The position numbers were made by a program, and so were the translations under genes. A model generated the notes under the pieces. It was not told the DNA's origin, ran no database searches, and saw nothing but the letters and a program-made list of their open reading frames with translations. From Excoecaria cochinchinensis (Eukaryota > Streptophyta > Magnoliopsida > Malpighiales > Euphorbiaceae), in assembly GCA_947683425.1 (NCBI GenBank), contig CANTUQ010000031.1, positions 5,529,001 through 5,593,000 on the forward strand: 64,000 nucleotides of DNA, read 5' to 3'. This document shows positions 44,920-55,963 of this stretch, piece after piece. Numbering within the stretch: position 1 is the first letter of the stretch; every line of letters starts with the position of its first letter.

Positions 44920-46598
44920 TTAGGCATGCCTAATAGAGTCTTTGCTACAGCTTTTGTTTCCGTTTGGACCCTGATCAGGTCCTTGTTTGGTTCCTCGCGA
45001 ACCCTTTATGTGAAAGGATCTTGTTTAAGGTCCCCTTTGGAAATGTTTTGTAAAAGTTAAAAGTATCTGATTTATCGGCTCGTACCGGTAAAGTACTGTC
45101 TGTATCGGCTCGTACCCGTAAAGTACTGTCCGTATACTCGTTATCCACTATTTTGAGTCAGCAGGTATTCTGTTTGTTTTGCCTAATATGAATAAGAGAA
45201 TGTGATATTCGATTAAGCATGATACGGGACATGTGAATCGGTTATGTATCCGAATGTGATTATGAATCTCTGAATGGGTTAAGTGCGACCTAAACATGTG
45301 AATTGGGCATTTTTATCTGCATATATGGGTATATGCATAGCATATTGTGAATGTATGGTATGCCAACGGTTGTGAATATAGGTACGGGAATTAAGATGTG
45401 CGTGACTGTAACCATGATCTTTTGAATGCCATGAATTCGATTAGTTATGTCTATAAGAATATGAATTAATAGGTTCTGAATGATATGATTAGTAAGCATG
45501 TGCACAAACGTGATTTTGTACTTTTGACAGTTATAGTGAATTATGTGAATCAAGATACGTAATGAATGTGCTCTTGACCTTGGAATATTATATATATTGT
45601 GTTATGTTACGTGCCTCCTCTCTCTAGTTTTCCTATTGTAGTGATTTCAGCGTGTGGTCATGTATTTACATTTCAAGGCATGATAAAAGTATGTTTAGTT
45701 AACTAGCGTTCTCGGCATGATAGTTGGATGCGTATTGCCTGATATTTATATTGCACGTGATTGGGTTTTCCGTTAAATGCATGAGTACTTGGCATGATAG
45801 TCGTATGTTTATTATCTCTCGTGACTGTGCACGGTAGGGTACTGACCCTTGATGCCCCGGTAGCTATATGCATGAGAGTTTGTATGTAGTTTTACATGAA
45901 TAATTGTATCTACTGTAATCCCTTGTCTGCTAGGGGCTTTGCTTAATATGATATAAGAGTGTAGTATTTGGACGAATATGATATTGAGACGAGCACTCAG
46001 GTAATATGTACAAGTATGTGTATATGAACTTCTGAATGCAGGGCTTTCCTATGCAGGCTTGTTTATCCATCTGTTGTGATTATTTGCATATGCCATTTGT
46101 GTATGTAATTTGTTCTGGCGACCATTGTGAATGGCCGTCCATCTTGCTTGTGTGTTCTCCCCACTAAGCGTTTATCGCTTAGCACGGGCTCTTTTCCCGT
46201 GCAGGTGGCAGGTTTGGTTCGGTTCGAGTCGCGCGTCTGCAGGGTCGGCCACATAGGAGTTAGACGTGTTATGTTATTCTGTTCAGCTTCTGTATTTTGA
46301 TTTCTGTAATTTGTAGCCTTTGATTATGTAAGGATCTTATTATAATTAAGTTTCAATTATTTCTCCGCTTTATGCTTCCGCTGAATGATCATATGTATGC
46401 ATGTGTATATGTTTCGGCTTAGTGCCTGCGCGTGTGTGAGTTAATGTATGTCCAGTTTTGCTTCTCAAGATAAGTTTTTAATTTCCCGTGTTTTTTTTGC
46501 ATGAGCGTATGCTTTCGCTTAGCGTATGTGTGCATGTATGTGAGTGAGCATCGGTAGCACACCCGCGTCCTACCAACGGGGACGTAGGGGGTGTTACA
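44920..46598 (+). repeat. Solo Tekay-like LTR, 3' portion
   Basis: Continues the solo LTR to the terminus GGGGTGTTACA. It contains a short direct repeat CGTACCGGTAAAGTACTGTC / CGTACCCGTAAAGTACTGTC (45082-45131) and the conserved hairpin-like CCCACTAAGCGTTTATCGCTTAGCACGGG region (about 46151-46180), shared with the related LTRs near 48700 and 53800. Confidence 0.85.
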
Positions 46599-46917
46599 AC
46601 ATTGGTCCACAACTTCTGAGAAAATCCCAAAGTTAACTGTTAGAAACTTTTGGCCTTTTTTCCTTTAACGACATTAAAACCATTTCCATAATAACATGAA
46701 TAAAAGATAAGGGTAAAGAAAGAACCCGAGTGGAAGTCCTCAGACTGACGCATCCCCCATCTTTCAGAACTCCAACTCCAAATGGTCAGAAAATAACTCA
46801 TAGGGATAAACACGTTAGCATCAAAAGCGTGGATAAAAATAAAAATAAAATAACGAGAAATTCTAACAGAAATGAGTTGAAAGATAAAATTTATAAATTA
46901 AAAACATGAGAGTTTGC

Positions 46918-46958
46918 CTAGGGACGGCCCCCTGTACTGTGCCAGCGGCCGTCCCTAG
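46918..46958. repeat. CTAGGGACGGCC inverted repeat in the Tat LTR
   Basis: Perfect 12-bp arms CTAGGGACGGCC and GGCCGTCCCTAG separated by 17 bp. The arm word matches the GACGG dyads at 47688-47855 and at the internal promoter (3708-3858). Confidence 0.85.
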
Positions 46959-47526
46959 TATGGGGAAACAATTAGAAGGGAAAAACTTTCAGTTCTTTGT
47001 AAAAGATTATAAAATAGAATAATAAAATATATATATATAAAATTAATGTAAATCAAATAAAATTATACAAATATTAGTCCAAAATGTTTACCCTCGGATT
47101 TTACCTTTTAGGGTGAATGTCGAATGATTCTGATTCCCGTATGCTTCGTAAGAATCAAGTAAAAAAAAATCAGAGAAAGAAGATTTATATTTTTCTTCCC
47201 TTGAAAATCTGATAGCGATTGAGTGTTTGAATTAGCTGTATTGATGGAAACGAATGAATTTCGTTACCTCAATTTGGCTTAATTCGTAAGAAAAATTTGG
47301 AGGAATCAATTAATTGGAAGAAATTTTATCAAATAAAATTTTGCAAATGAACAGAGATTTTATAAACTTTTTTGAGTAAATTGCTCACAAAACCCTTTTT
47401 TTAAAAACGATCTCTCGAAGAAAATTAATAAATTTTCTTCAAAGAACTTTTCTTATAAAAAATAATCACTTTTCACACCAAAATTTCTCAAAACTTCTAA
47501 CCCCTAAAAATGGAATTTAATCCACT

Positions 47527-47533
47527 ATTTATA
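47527..47533 (-). promoter_or_regulatory. TATA box of the Tat 5' LTR
   Basis: CCTATAAATAG on the minus strand, about 510 bp from the LTR start. Position and sequence fit an LTR promoter; the start site is unknown. Confidence 0.6.
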
Positions 47534-47687
47534 GGATTTTAGGAAAATAATTCAGATAAGCCTCAACCCAAAGTTTGAATTTTAAAAGGACTTTAAAATT
47601 CAAATTTTTAATAAATCTTATCCCCATTTTGAAGGAAAAGAGATTAAATTTTATCCAATCCGGCATGATCTGATCAGTTAACGTACC

Positions 47688-47855
47688 GACGGCCGTCCCT
47701 ACTAAGGGTACATGCGGAAAACCAACTACAGACGGGGCGCGGTACTAGGGACGGGCATCCCTATACCACCACGCATCCGTCCCCACTACGCCTAGAGACG
47801 GGGATCACCCCAAGTAGGGACGGGTGCCTCTACACAGACGGGAATCCCATCTGTG
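47688..47855. repeat. GACGG dyad array upstream of the Tat LTR TATA box
   Basis: GACGGCCGTC at 47688-47697, several GGGACGGGCATCCC- and GACGGGGATCACCCC-like dyads, and CACAGACGGGAATCCCATCTGTG-type arms at 47833-47855. It ends about 150 bp upstream (minus sense) of TATAAAT. Confidence 0.78.
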
Positions 47856-48045
47856 GAGCAAAATTCTCAATTTCAAACAAAATTTATCAAACTCTATTAA
47901 AACTCCATGCTAAAGAAAAAGATTTTAATCCTCGAGAAACATGAAAGACGAAAACCTCCGAATTTCACCCATTTATCCGAAAACCAACGTTGATCTCTTC
48001 ATCGAGTAACTCTGACCTGGACTACCTCAAGACCCGGTGTCTACA

Positions 48046-48255
48046 GTGTCTATGTGGGATAATCCAACAGGAGTTGCGATGAAACCTGTGCTGATTTATA
48101 GTTTGGAAAGACCTTGCTTTAAAGCTGAACAGGTGATGGACATTGAGGCCGCCGATGGAAATCCATGGTATTATGACATTCTGAATTATTTAGAAAGGTC
48201 AACTTTTCCAGAGGAAGCCACGGAGAAGGATCAACGGATGATCAGGAAGCTGTCC
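48046..48255 (+). pseudogene. Fragment of an older plus-strand Tat pol (RNase H-integrase linker)
   Basis: About 70 codons open on the plus strand: SMWDNPTGVAMKPVLIYS and EEATEKDQRMIRKLS, homologous to the minus Tat pieces SMWDNPEGVVMKPVLIYS and EEATEKDQRMIHKLS. It is cut on the left by the minus Tat insertion and on the right by the Tekay-like element. This is the oldest visible layer. It also shows what the CACTA insertion removed from view in the minus Tat (DGNPWYYDILNYLE joins the two halves). Confidence 0.85.
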
Positions 48256-49947
48256 TGTAACACCCCAACCCATACGTAGGCAAACCCATCAATGAGGGAG
48301 TAGGAAGCCGTACGAGTAGGTGTGTTACCGGACAGAAGCGATACAACGCGTATAAAAATACAGAAGAATTTAAAACTTGAGGAGTGCAACAAAACATACA
48401 GACTTCACAAATGCACGTACACCAAGCAGAAACATACAGATGTGTAAGTTTACTACCATACAACAGAAGTTACAGACAGAAGATAAAATAGAGGAAATTC
48501 TTAGCAACAAATATTTACATGGTCCAGAATATTACATAAGTATCTTTACATGTTGTTACATATACATTTTATACAGAATTACAAAATCCCAAATAAAGAA
48601 GCTGAACAAAATCCCAAAACTCCTAGCTCCTATGTGGCCAACCCTTGCAGATGTGTGACTCGAATCGGACCAGACCTGCCACTTGCACGGGAAAAATAAC
48701 CCGTGCTAAGTGATAACGCTTAGTGGGGAGAACAAACATAATAATATGGATGGCCATTCACAATGGTCATCAAGGCATAACACACACGACTATCATACAC
48801 ACCTAGTTCTTACCGAGAAATATATATATGCTTACATATAATTGCTATGCATTCAAATGTTTCTAATCATCTTCATATACTCATATGTGTGACACAAACC
48901 AAATCAAACATCACCATACAGGATGTAAGTATGTTCATGCGTAACTACATCTATGCTTCACATGCGTGCAATTACCTATACATTACATGTCAGTATCATT
49001 ATGTTTATATGCCAATATTCGTATCGTTATACCAATACAGGTCCTCATATGCATACATTTATCGAGCACATTGGGGAGTTAGGCTTTTGAAAGTACATCA
49101 TGCATAGATACATAACAACTTAATCATTCAATTATCTTGTCAAAAATAACCATATACCAATCCTAAGAACTAGTACCCTAACTGTTCACACCATAATGCC
49201 CACAAATTCCCGAGCAAAAATCACTAGAGTCTACTCATACTACAATCATACTACAATACATATACACTAGCTGAGCGCATAGGTACATAATCACAATACC
49301 ATCACACTTCTGTTCCACAACATTAATCTTTAACATAAGCAACTATACAATATTGCATTCAAATCATAGAATTCCAGAGAGCCAATAAGTCTGCACTTAT
49401 TAATTCACATATCTATAATCATAACTGATCAGAATCGCATACTTATAAACACAACAGAACAAATCATACACCTGCTCACTCACAATAGTGGATATCGAGT
49501 AAGTGAGTTGTACCTTACGGGTACGAATCGAACACATAAGGTACCTTACGGGTACCAATCGAACACATAATATAATGTACCTTATAGGTACGAGTCGAAA
49601 AGCAACATCTTCTTTTTCCACATTCCGAAAACATTTCACATAAAAGGGTTCGCGAGGAACCAGCCAGGGACCTAATCGGGGTCCATTCGTTTAAAGGGTG
49701 ATGCAGCTACACTTATATAGACTCTATTAGGCATGCCTAACTATCCACTAGACTGACTCTTACAGGCTAAAAATTATACAGTTAACATCCACATTTAATT
49801 ATAACAAATAAAGAATTCATATACTTTAAATAGATCAGTACATGCATAATTATGGCTCATATTAAGTGATATAGAATGCTAAAATCACTAATATAACATT
49901 TCTAAAACATGGGAAGAAAATAAGATTTTATTGCAAAACAGGGTGGG

Positions 49948-50197
49948 TCACGGTCACAACCAAACTGGTTGTCACCGTGACATACCAAAGCTTCTCGGCA
50001 GAATACTGATAAGGGGTACCTCACGGTCACAACCAAACTGGTTGTCACCGTGACGTACCAAAAAGCCAAACAGAAGCAAGAGTTTGGGTACCTCACGGTC
50101 ACAACCAAAATGGTTGTCACCGTGACGTACCCAAAACCCAGAACAGAAGAAAAATCTGGGCACCTCACGGTCACAACCAAAATGGTTGTCACCGTGA
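49948..50197. repeat. Four TCACGGTCACAACC dyads, 72-bp period, in the Tekay-like LTR
   Basis: Dyads at 49948-49980, 50021-50053, 50093-50125 and 50165-50197 (steps 73, 72, 72). Arms TCACGGTCACAACC and GGTTGTCACCGTGA, with one systematic mismatch. Spacers contain CAGAA (ACAGAAGC, ACAGAAG, GCAGAATA), as in the Athila A leader. The arm word and the period match the Athila A arrays. Confidence 0.92.
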
Positions 50198-50878
50198 CCC
50201 ATGCCCAGATTCCACATTGTCGAGCCAAAACCCAGATTTTCAAGCCAAAAAAAATCCAACAACTCTCACCGGTCATGCGCAAAAGAATTCACGTTTCGAA
50301 TCACATAATGCATATTTATACATAAATATAGATATATTATCATGCATAAACCAGAGTAAAATAGACATATAAATATGTTCATAAAATCAGTCATGCATCA
50401 TACCATTCATATTGCAAAGCGTATAATATAATTCATGCCAACCCACTATACTCATATCTTTATTCTATTGCACCAGGGTCAAGTAGGGGAACACTAATAT
50501 GCCAATACTTAATAATGCAAAGTCTTAATCATACAATGATACAATTTACATTTACGCATAGTATAATATTCTTAGAGGAGGATTATAAATACAGATGTGC
50601 ATAATACATTCGCATTATAATATAACTTGCTCAAACAGCTAAGGTATTAATCCTTAAATGTCACTTAACTTGACTAGATTATATTCATACAATTACACCT
50701 AATTATTTTATTAGTTTGAAATAATCTTAATCCTATTCGTGATTATTTCCCAAGTGATAACTATTCTTATACTCGTTAAATAGTCCTAAACATACATCGG
50801 ATAGACCCTAAAAAGTTTCGGTGGAAAGCGGGTTCAATTCGGGAAGAAAAATGCATAAAATGGTCAAGACAGAAGGGG

Positions 50879-50910
50879 TCACGGTGAAGATGAATTCATT
50901 GTGACCGTGA
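50879..50910. repeat. Isolated TCACGGT dyad in the Tekay-like LTR
   Basis: Arms TCACGGTGA... and ...GTGACCGTGA, flanked on both sides by ACAGAAG. It corresponds in position to the TCGCGA dyad at 18701-18720 of the solo LTR. Confidence 0.85.
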
Positions 50911-52143
50911 CATACCCAAAAATAGCAAAACAGAAGCAAAAAGTCAGGACTGGTTCACTACAAGTTTTTGTACAGCCTAAAACAACATTTAAACCTCATT
51001 TTTAGCCAAAACTTCCCTCTTAACAAATGTTATCTAGGATGTTAAATTTCAAATGAAACCAATTTTAGATGAATTGGACATCTATAGATTCAGATAGGAT
51101 CTAAAAAACCTATACTGCTCCCCTGAACCCGACCAGAGAAGATAGCTCTACTTCAGGTCGATTTTTGAGATCCTTACAGGTACAATTAGCTCAAATATAT
51201 TTCTAAGACATTTGTAGGAATATGTCTTAGCTTTCAAACGGAACTGGTCTCATATCCATTGGAGTTCTAAAACTCACAATACGGCCTAATAACAGAAGAA
51301 AGGTCAAGTGCATTCTAACCCAGTTTTCATCCAAAAACCTATTCACATGCACAAATGAACAATTTAAACCAACACTCACTACCATCATCATAAATCATCA
51401 AAAACACATTCAAAAAGCTTATATCATACATGAATATACAAAATTCATATATATAAAAGAAAGTTTTCCAAACCTGATCTCCTTTGCTCCTATTCACAAA
51501 CTCCACTTCCACTAGCTTTTTCTTTCCCCGTTGATGGCCTAGGTGGATCCTCTGAACCATAACCCACAAAAACTAAAGATCAATTCTATGGTAAAATACA
51601 TATACAAATACTCAAAACCTAGAGAAGAGGAAGAAGAAGGATCTAAGATACCACTAACCCAATACTCACCCTTGAGCTTAGAAGACACAAACCCAGCAAT
51701 TCAATCACTCAAGGCTAAGAATGAAGAGCAAAAATAGGTAAAGAAGAAGAAGGAAAGAAGAAGAAGAAGAGGAAGAAGAAGATGAATGGCATGAGGAGGA
51801 AGAGGAGAATGGGAAGAGGAAGTGACTTACAGCTAGTTTCTCTCTCTTTACCCATTTAATTCCCACTTATCCCTTAAGCCACATGTCACTTTCCCATAGG
51901 TAGGTCAGCCTAAGCTCACCTCAACTCCCATACTCTCACCTACACACAAATCTTTTCCCTTATTCATACCCTACTTCCCTATCTTATGCACACACACTAG
52001 CATAACTCCTCTCCTCTTACTATATTATACAAACACATAATTAAAATAACATAACGCACATGCACACCGAAATTGTACACAAATACGCACACATACAGAC
52101 ACAGACAGGCTCAAACTTCCAAGGTGGTTTTGGGGTGTTATAA

Positions 52144-52158
52144 TACTCCCCCACTTAA
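52144..52158 (-). other. Polypurine tract of the Tekay-like element
   Basis: Minus strand TTAAGTGGGGGAGTA directly before the LTR start. Confidence 0.75.
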
Positions 52159-52624
52159 CAGAATTTCATCCTCAAAATTCACTTACACCAGAAGAAACCC
52201 CGAAACTACACTTCGAATCAACCTCAGACTCATACACTACTTTCCCAAACTATTTACTTGCTTACACTTATTACCATTGTGGTGCTCTTAATCACTTCCT
52301 ACTCAACTTACACCAAACATAGAATACTTTCTTTAACCAATGCTATGCTTGCTCTTTTCACTCTTAATCCTTAGTAACAAATAGTACACGTATACCCTGT
52401 CAGCTTCCTTTCCATCAAAACAGGTATGCAAATGCTTATCATGTATGGTCAAAGAGATGATGATGCAATGAGTATGTGATGATTCATGTATGCAGAATAA
52501 TGCGGAAGAAATGCAATTAATGCTAAAATAATACACTTTATCCCATCCCCATGATTCAAAATGCTTTTATTCAAACACTTTTTTGGAGGTAGCCGACAGG
52601 TATATATAGAGTACTACCAAAACC
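52159..52624 (-). other. Remnant internal non-coding region of the Tekay-like element
   Basis: About 460 bp with no recognisable pol sequence. It joins the polypurine-tract side directly to a gag fragment, marking a large internal deletion. Confidence 0.55.
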
Positions 52625-53239
52625 TTATAGAATCCCAATACTCACCCACTTCAAAATATTAAAAGCAAACTTGCTCAAACATATTAATATAAACTTATTG
52701 GAAGGCTCTGCAGGCTCCGTCACTACTCTACGGTGCTCAATAAATCCAGCTGGTCCACGAGTAGCTCTAAGCAAATCCTCCATATCCTTCCTAACTTGCC
52801 GAGCAAGGTTCTCTCTTGACTTCGGACAATTGGCAAGCTGATGGGCTTTGCTGCCACATCGGAAGCAAGCTCCAGTGAGCTTCCGACAAAGACCCCAATG
52901 TTGCTTCTGACAGAATTGGCATACGGGAGCTTCTCGAATCCTTTTCCCTGCTAACACTTCACTGCCCGAAACTTTTCTTTTCTGAGGTATCTCCAGAACA
53001 AAATCCTGAGGAACGCGAGGGGTAGTTAACCTATCCAAAATCCGAATCAACCCTTGCACTAGGGCCCTATCATCGGAAACAGAACCAGAATCCCTAGCCA
53101 GAGGATGCTCGGAAACACTCTGATCAACACTAACTGGATTCACACTTTCTGACATCTCGCCCACCTTCTCACTAGGGTCAGACTCCATCAAACACAACAC
53201 ACACAGGACAAGATGCATCTGCATTAGGCCACGACACAA
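52625..53239 (-). pseudogene. Truncated Tekay-like gag with two zinc knuckles
   Basis: Minus-strand frame; the first plausible ATG begins MESDPSEK (near 53188). After a short acidic N-terminus come VCQFCQKQHWGLC and ACFRCGSKAHQLANCP, a pair of CCHC-type nucleic-acid-binding fingers in the arrangement of Del/Tekay gag. The large capsid domain that normally precedes the fingers is mostly absent, and no protease or RT follows. It could still bind RNA but cannot form a capsid. Confidence 0.75.
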
Positions 53240-53327
53240 AACCGAGTCTCAAACAAAGACTCGACACATAATAAGTAACATACAAAGACTCGATACTCAA
53301 ACAAATAAGACAACCAGAATCATCAAA

Positions 53328-53343
53328 CCGCGCTTTGATACCA
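53328..53343 (-). other. iMet-type primer binding site of the Tekay-like element
   Basis: Minus strand TGGTATCAAAGCGCGG, five bases from the LTR end. It matches the canonical TGGTATCAGAGC for initiator tRNA-Met with one difference. Confidence 0.85.
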
Positions 53344-53348
53344 CTAAA

Positions 53349-54380
53349 TGTAACACCCCAACCCATACGTAGGCAAACCCATCCATGATGGAGTAGGAAG
53401 CCGTACGAGTAGGTATGTTACCGGACAGAAGCGATACAAAGCGTATAAAAATACAGAAGAATTTAAAACTTGAGGAGTACAACAGAACATACAGACTTCA
53501 CAAACGCACGTACACCAAGCAGAAACATACAGATGTGTAAGTTTACTACCATACAACAGAAGTTACAGACAGAAGATAAAATAGAGGAAATTCTTAGCAA
53601 CAAATATTTACATGGTCCAGAATATTACATAAGTATCTTTACATGTTGTTACATATACATTTTATATAGAATTATAAAATCCAAAATAAAGAAGCTGAAC
53701 AAAATCCCAAAACTCCTAGCTCCTATGTGGCCAACCCTTGCAGATGTGTGACTCGAACCGGACCAGACCTGCCACTTGCACTGGAAAAAGAACCCGTGCT
53801 AAGCGATAACGCTTAGTGGGGAGAACAAACATAATAATATGGATGGCCATTCACAATGGTCATCAAGGCATAACACACACGAATATCATACACACCTAGT
53901 TCTTACCGAGAAATATATATATGCTTATATATAATTGCTATGCATTCAAATGTTTCTAATCATCTTCATATACTCATATGTGTGACACAAACCAAATCAA
54001 ATATCACCATACAGGATGTAAGTATGTTCATGCGTAACTACATTTATGCTTCACATGCAAGCAATTACCTATACATTACATGTCAGTATCATTATGTTTA
54101 TATGCCAATATTCGTATCATTACACCAATACAGGTCCTCATATGCATACATTTACCGAGCACATTGGGGAGTCAGGCTTTTGAAAGTACATCATGCATAG
54201 ATACATAACAACTTAATCATGCAATTATCTTGTCAAAAATAACCATATACCAATCCTGAGAACTAGTACCCTAACTGTTCACACCATAATTCCCACAAAT
54301 TCCCGAGCAAAAATCACTAGAGTCTACTCATACTACAATCATACTACAATACATATACACTAGCTGAGCGCATAGGTACA
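53349..54380 (-). repeat. Tekay-like 5' LTR, visible 3' end
   Basis: Starts TGTAACACCCC at 53349 and is alignable with 48256-49287. It is interrupted by Athila C at 54381; the probable duplication is GTACA (54376-54380). The remainder is outside the window. Confidence 0.88.
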
Positions 54381-55518
54381 TGACGCGACCTCAGCAAGTG
54401 TACTGAATCGGCAAGCAATATAGTGATGTATAATTTAGACCACAAGTTATCGAACCCAAGGGACTGAGTTGCGTAAATTTCAGCAATTAAATGTATGCTA
54501 AAGAATTCCCAATTGTTTGATGTGATGAATTATTTAAGGTGAAAATTAAGTATTATAATTGATAAAATAACTAATTAAAGAATATTAACAGACTTAATAC
54601 CAATACAGATTTGATGAAATAACTAAAAGATCTTGCCAAGGAATACCCATCCTCCCCAATAGTGCCATATAAATACTCAAACTCATCAATCACATATGCA
54701 AATCAGTGAACAACCTAGCCTATACCATAGCCTGCCTTTCGGATCCAGCTTCTCTAACACGTGTACTTACCATCCAGAATTCAGCACATATATTAGCATC
54801 GAAACAGGTATTAAGTCCTAAGTTTAGATGATCCTACCATCCCGGATTCAGATATCAAAACTCAATTATCTTCTACAATTCTGAACCTATTAAAATAGAG
54901 ATCCACAGATTTAACTACCATCCCGGATTCATCAAATCTATGAAAATCAATAGAAATAGAACAGAGTATGTGTAAGTTCATGAAACGAATTACAGTCAAA
55001 GATTATCACAGTATATCAATCTCAAACTTGCATTAATTTCGATAACAAACAGATTAATTCAGAGAAGATAAAACTGAAGCATATGCATAAATCAATCCAC
55101 ACAAAGCATTCACATGGTTATTAGGGATTCAAGGCATCCCTTAACAAGAAAAGGAACTACTCACTCATAATTGAAATAAAAACTGAATTAAATAGAGAGA
55201 AGTTGGTATTACCCATTTGAGATCTGAAAATGAAATTCTTACAACAATAAAATTGATGTTCTTCCCGTTCAATCTATTCTCAAAACTTCAAAAATGAATA
55301 ATAACCTTCAACTATTTCTGATTATTTCTCCCAGATTTAAATAACAACAGCTTAAATTAATTCTAAAACTATATGAAAAATCTTAACTTAAGTTGCAGAG
55401 AAAATAAATGTACTTTTTTTCCCAGCGAAAATCCCCCCCTAATGTCTAACTTCAGTCCCTAAATAACCGTTCAAAGTCAAAAGGTGGCCTCCAAGTCTTT
55501 GATTTTGTGCAGATCTTG

Positions 55519-55524
55519 TTTATA
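55519..55524 (-). promoter_or_regulatory. TATA-like box of the Athila C LTR
   Basis: TATAAA on the minus strand, 8 bp from the nearest dyad. The Athila A LTR has TATAAAT 12 bp from its nearest dyad (31713-31719). Confidence 0.55.
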
Positions 55525-55531
55525 TGCATGT

Positions 55532-55807
55532 TACACGGCGGTATGAGAGTCTCTCACCGCCGTGTAAATGGCATCTGGTCAACAATCTTGAAGTTTTGCT
55601 CCCCTTGTCCAACGCCGTAAATTTTTGAATTTTTACGCCTTACACGGCGGTATGAGCATTCCTCACCGCCGTGTGGATCCTTACGTAAGTGCTGATTCTC
55701 GTGGTACACGGTGGTATGGATGTTCCTTACCGCCGTGTAAGTTCCTTCATCTGTATTGTGACATTTTCGTGGTACACGGCGGTATGGATGTTCCTTACCG
55801 CCGTGTA
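55532..55807. repeat. Four ACACGGCGG dyads in the Athila C LTR
   Basis: Dyads of about 35 bp at 55532-55566, 55641-55675, 55705-55739 and 55773-55807, with arms TACACGGCGGT and ACCGCCGTGTA (one mismatch in the third). Spacing is 109, 64 and 68 bp, less regular than in Athila A. Same LTR position, different arm word. Confidence 0.88.
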
Positions 55808-55963
55808 AGCTTCCTAAAAGCTCCAAAAACAACATAAAATCTTACTTTAGTATATCAGACAATATCTAATAAAACTTTAACAAAAATATACTGAAATAGG
55901 AACTTTTACTCTCAAAAGTAAGCTGGAATTCATATAAAAACAACATATATTTTGAACTTATCA

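Larger units (their letters stand above)
17305..46598 (+). mobile_element. Tekay/Del-like solo LTR, split by nested Athila elements
   Basis: Begins TGTAACACCCC at 17305 and ends GGGGTGTTACA at 46598, flanked by the perfect 5-bp duplication ACATT (17300-17304, 46599-46603). With the Athila insertion (19800-44914) removed it is about 4.2 kb. No internal region or second LTR is present, so it is a solo LTR left by LTR-LTR recombination. Its end (CCCACTAAGCG, CGTGCAGGTGGCAGG, CGGCCACATAGGAG) is homologous to the reverse complement of the LTR at 48256-52143, which belongs to the same family and has an iMet-type PBS. Confidence 0.9.
1..48045 (-). mobile_element. Tat-lineage Ty3/gypsy retrotransposon (minus), host to all other left-hand insertions
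   Basis: Minus-strand element with right-hand 5' LTR (16701-48045, interrupted), PBS at 16681-16700, gag, protease, RT, RNase H, integrase, two extra 3' genes, a polypurine tract at 50-66 and the tip of the 3' LTR at 1-49. The two LTR tips (1-49 and 47997-48045) differ at one base and both end in the reverse complement of TGTAGACACC. Its right flank at 48046 is plus-strand Tat pol coding sequence, so it inserted into another Tat; a probable duplication GTGTC lies at 48046-48050, with its partner outside the window. The coding regions carry several nonsense codons and a frameshift and are split by a CACTA insertion, so this copy cannot make its proteins. Assignment to Tat rests on the PBS type, the second RNase H, the G-patch-like segment and the gag sequence. 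Confidence 0.9.
46599..48045 (-). repeat. Tat 5' LTR, U3-start portion
   Basis: 46599-46603 is the duplicated ACATT; the LTR continues to GGTGTCTACA at 48045. On the minus strand, GACGG-type dyads (47688-47855) lie upstream of the TATA box CCTATAAATAG (47527-47533). A second dyad is at 46918-46958. Confidence 0.88.
48256..52143 (-). repeat. Tekay-like 3' LTR
   Basis: 3888 bp. Left terminus TGTAACACCCC at 48256; right terminus GGGGTGTTATA at 52143, one base off the expected TTACA. It contains a purine run of GAAGAA units (about 51737-51822) and the two dyad sites. Homologous in reverse complement to the solo LTR 17305-46598. Confidence 0.88.
54381..55963 (-). repeat. Athila C 3' LTR
   Basis: 1583 bp, from TGACGCGACC to ACTTATCA. 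It has a TATA-like box GCATATAAAC (minus, 55518-55527) and dyads immediately upstream (55532-55807). Confidence 0.88.

Noticed and set aside
46151..46180. CGCTTAGCACGGG hairpin in Tekay-like LTRs as a tRNA or terminator
   Set aside because: It is conserved among the LTRs but has no tRNA fold or terminator features that I can support. It is kept as part of the LTR.
17305..46598. A full-length Tekay element with internal coding region
   Set aside because: Between the TGTAACACCCC and GGGGTGTTACA termini there is only LTR sequence plus Athila elements with their own target duplications, so a solo LTR is the simpler reading.
48046..48255. Host coding exon on the plus strand
   Set aside because: It matches the minus Tat pol residue by residue, so it is a Tat fragment.
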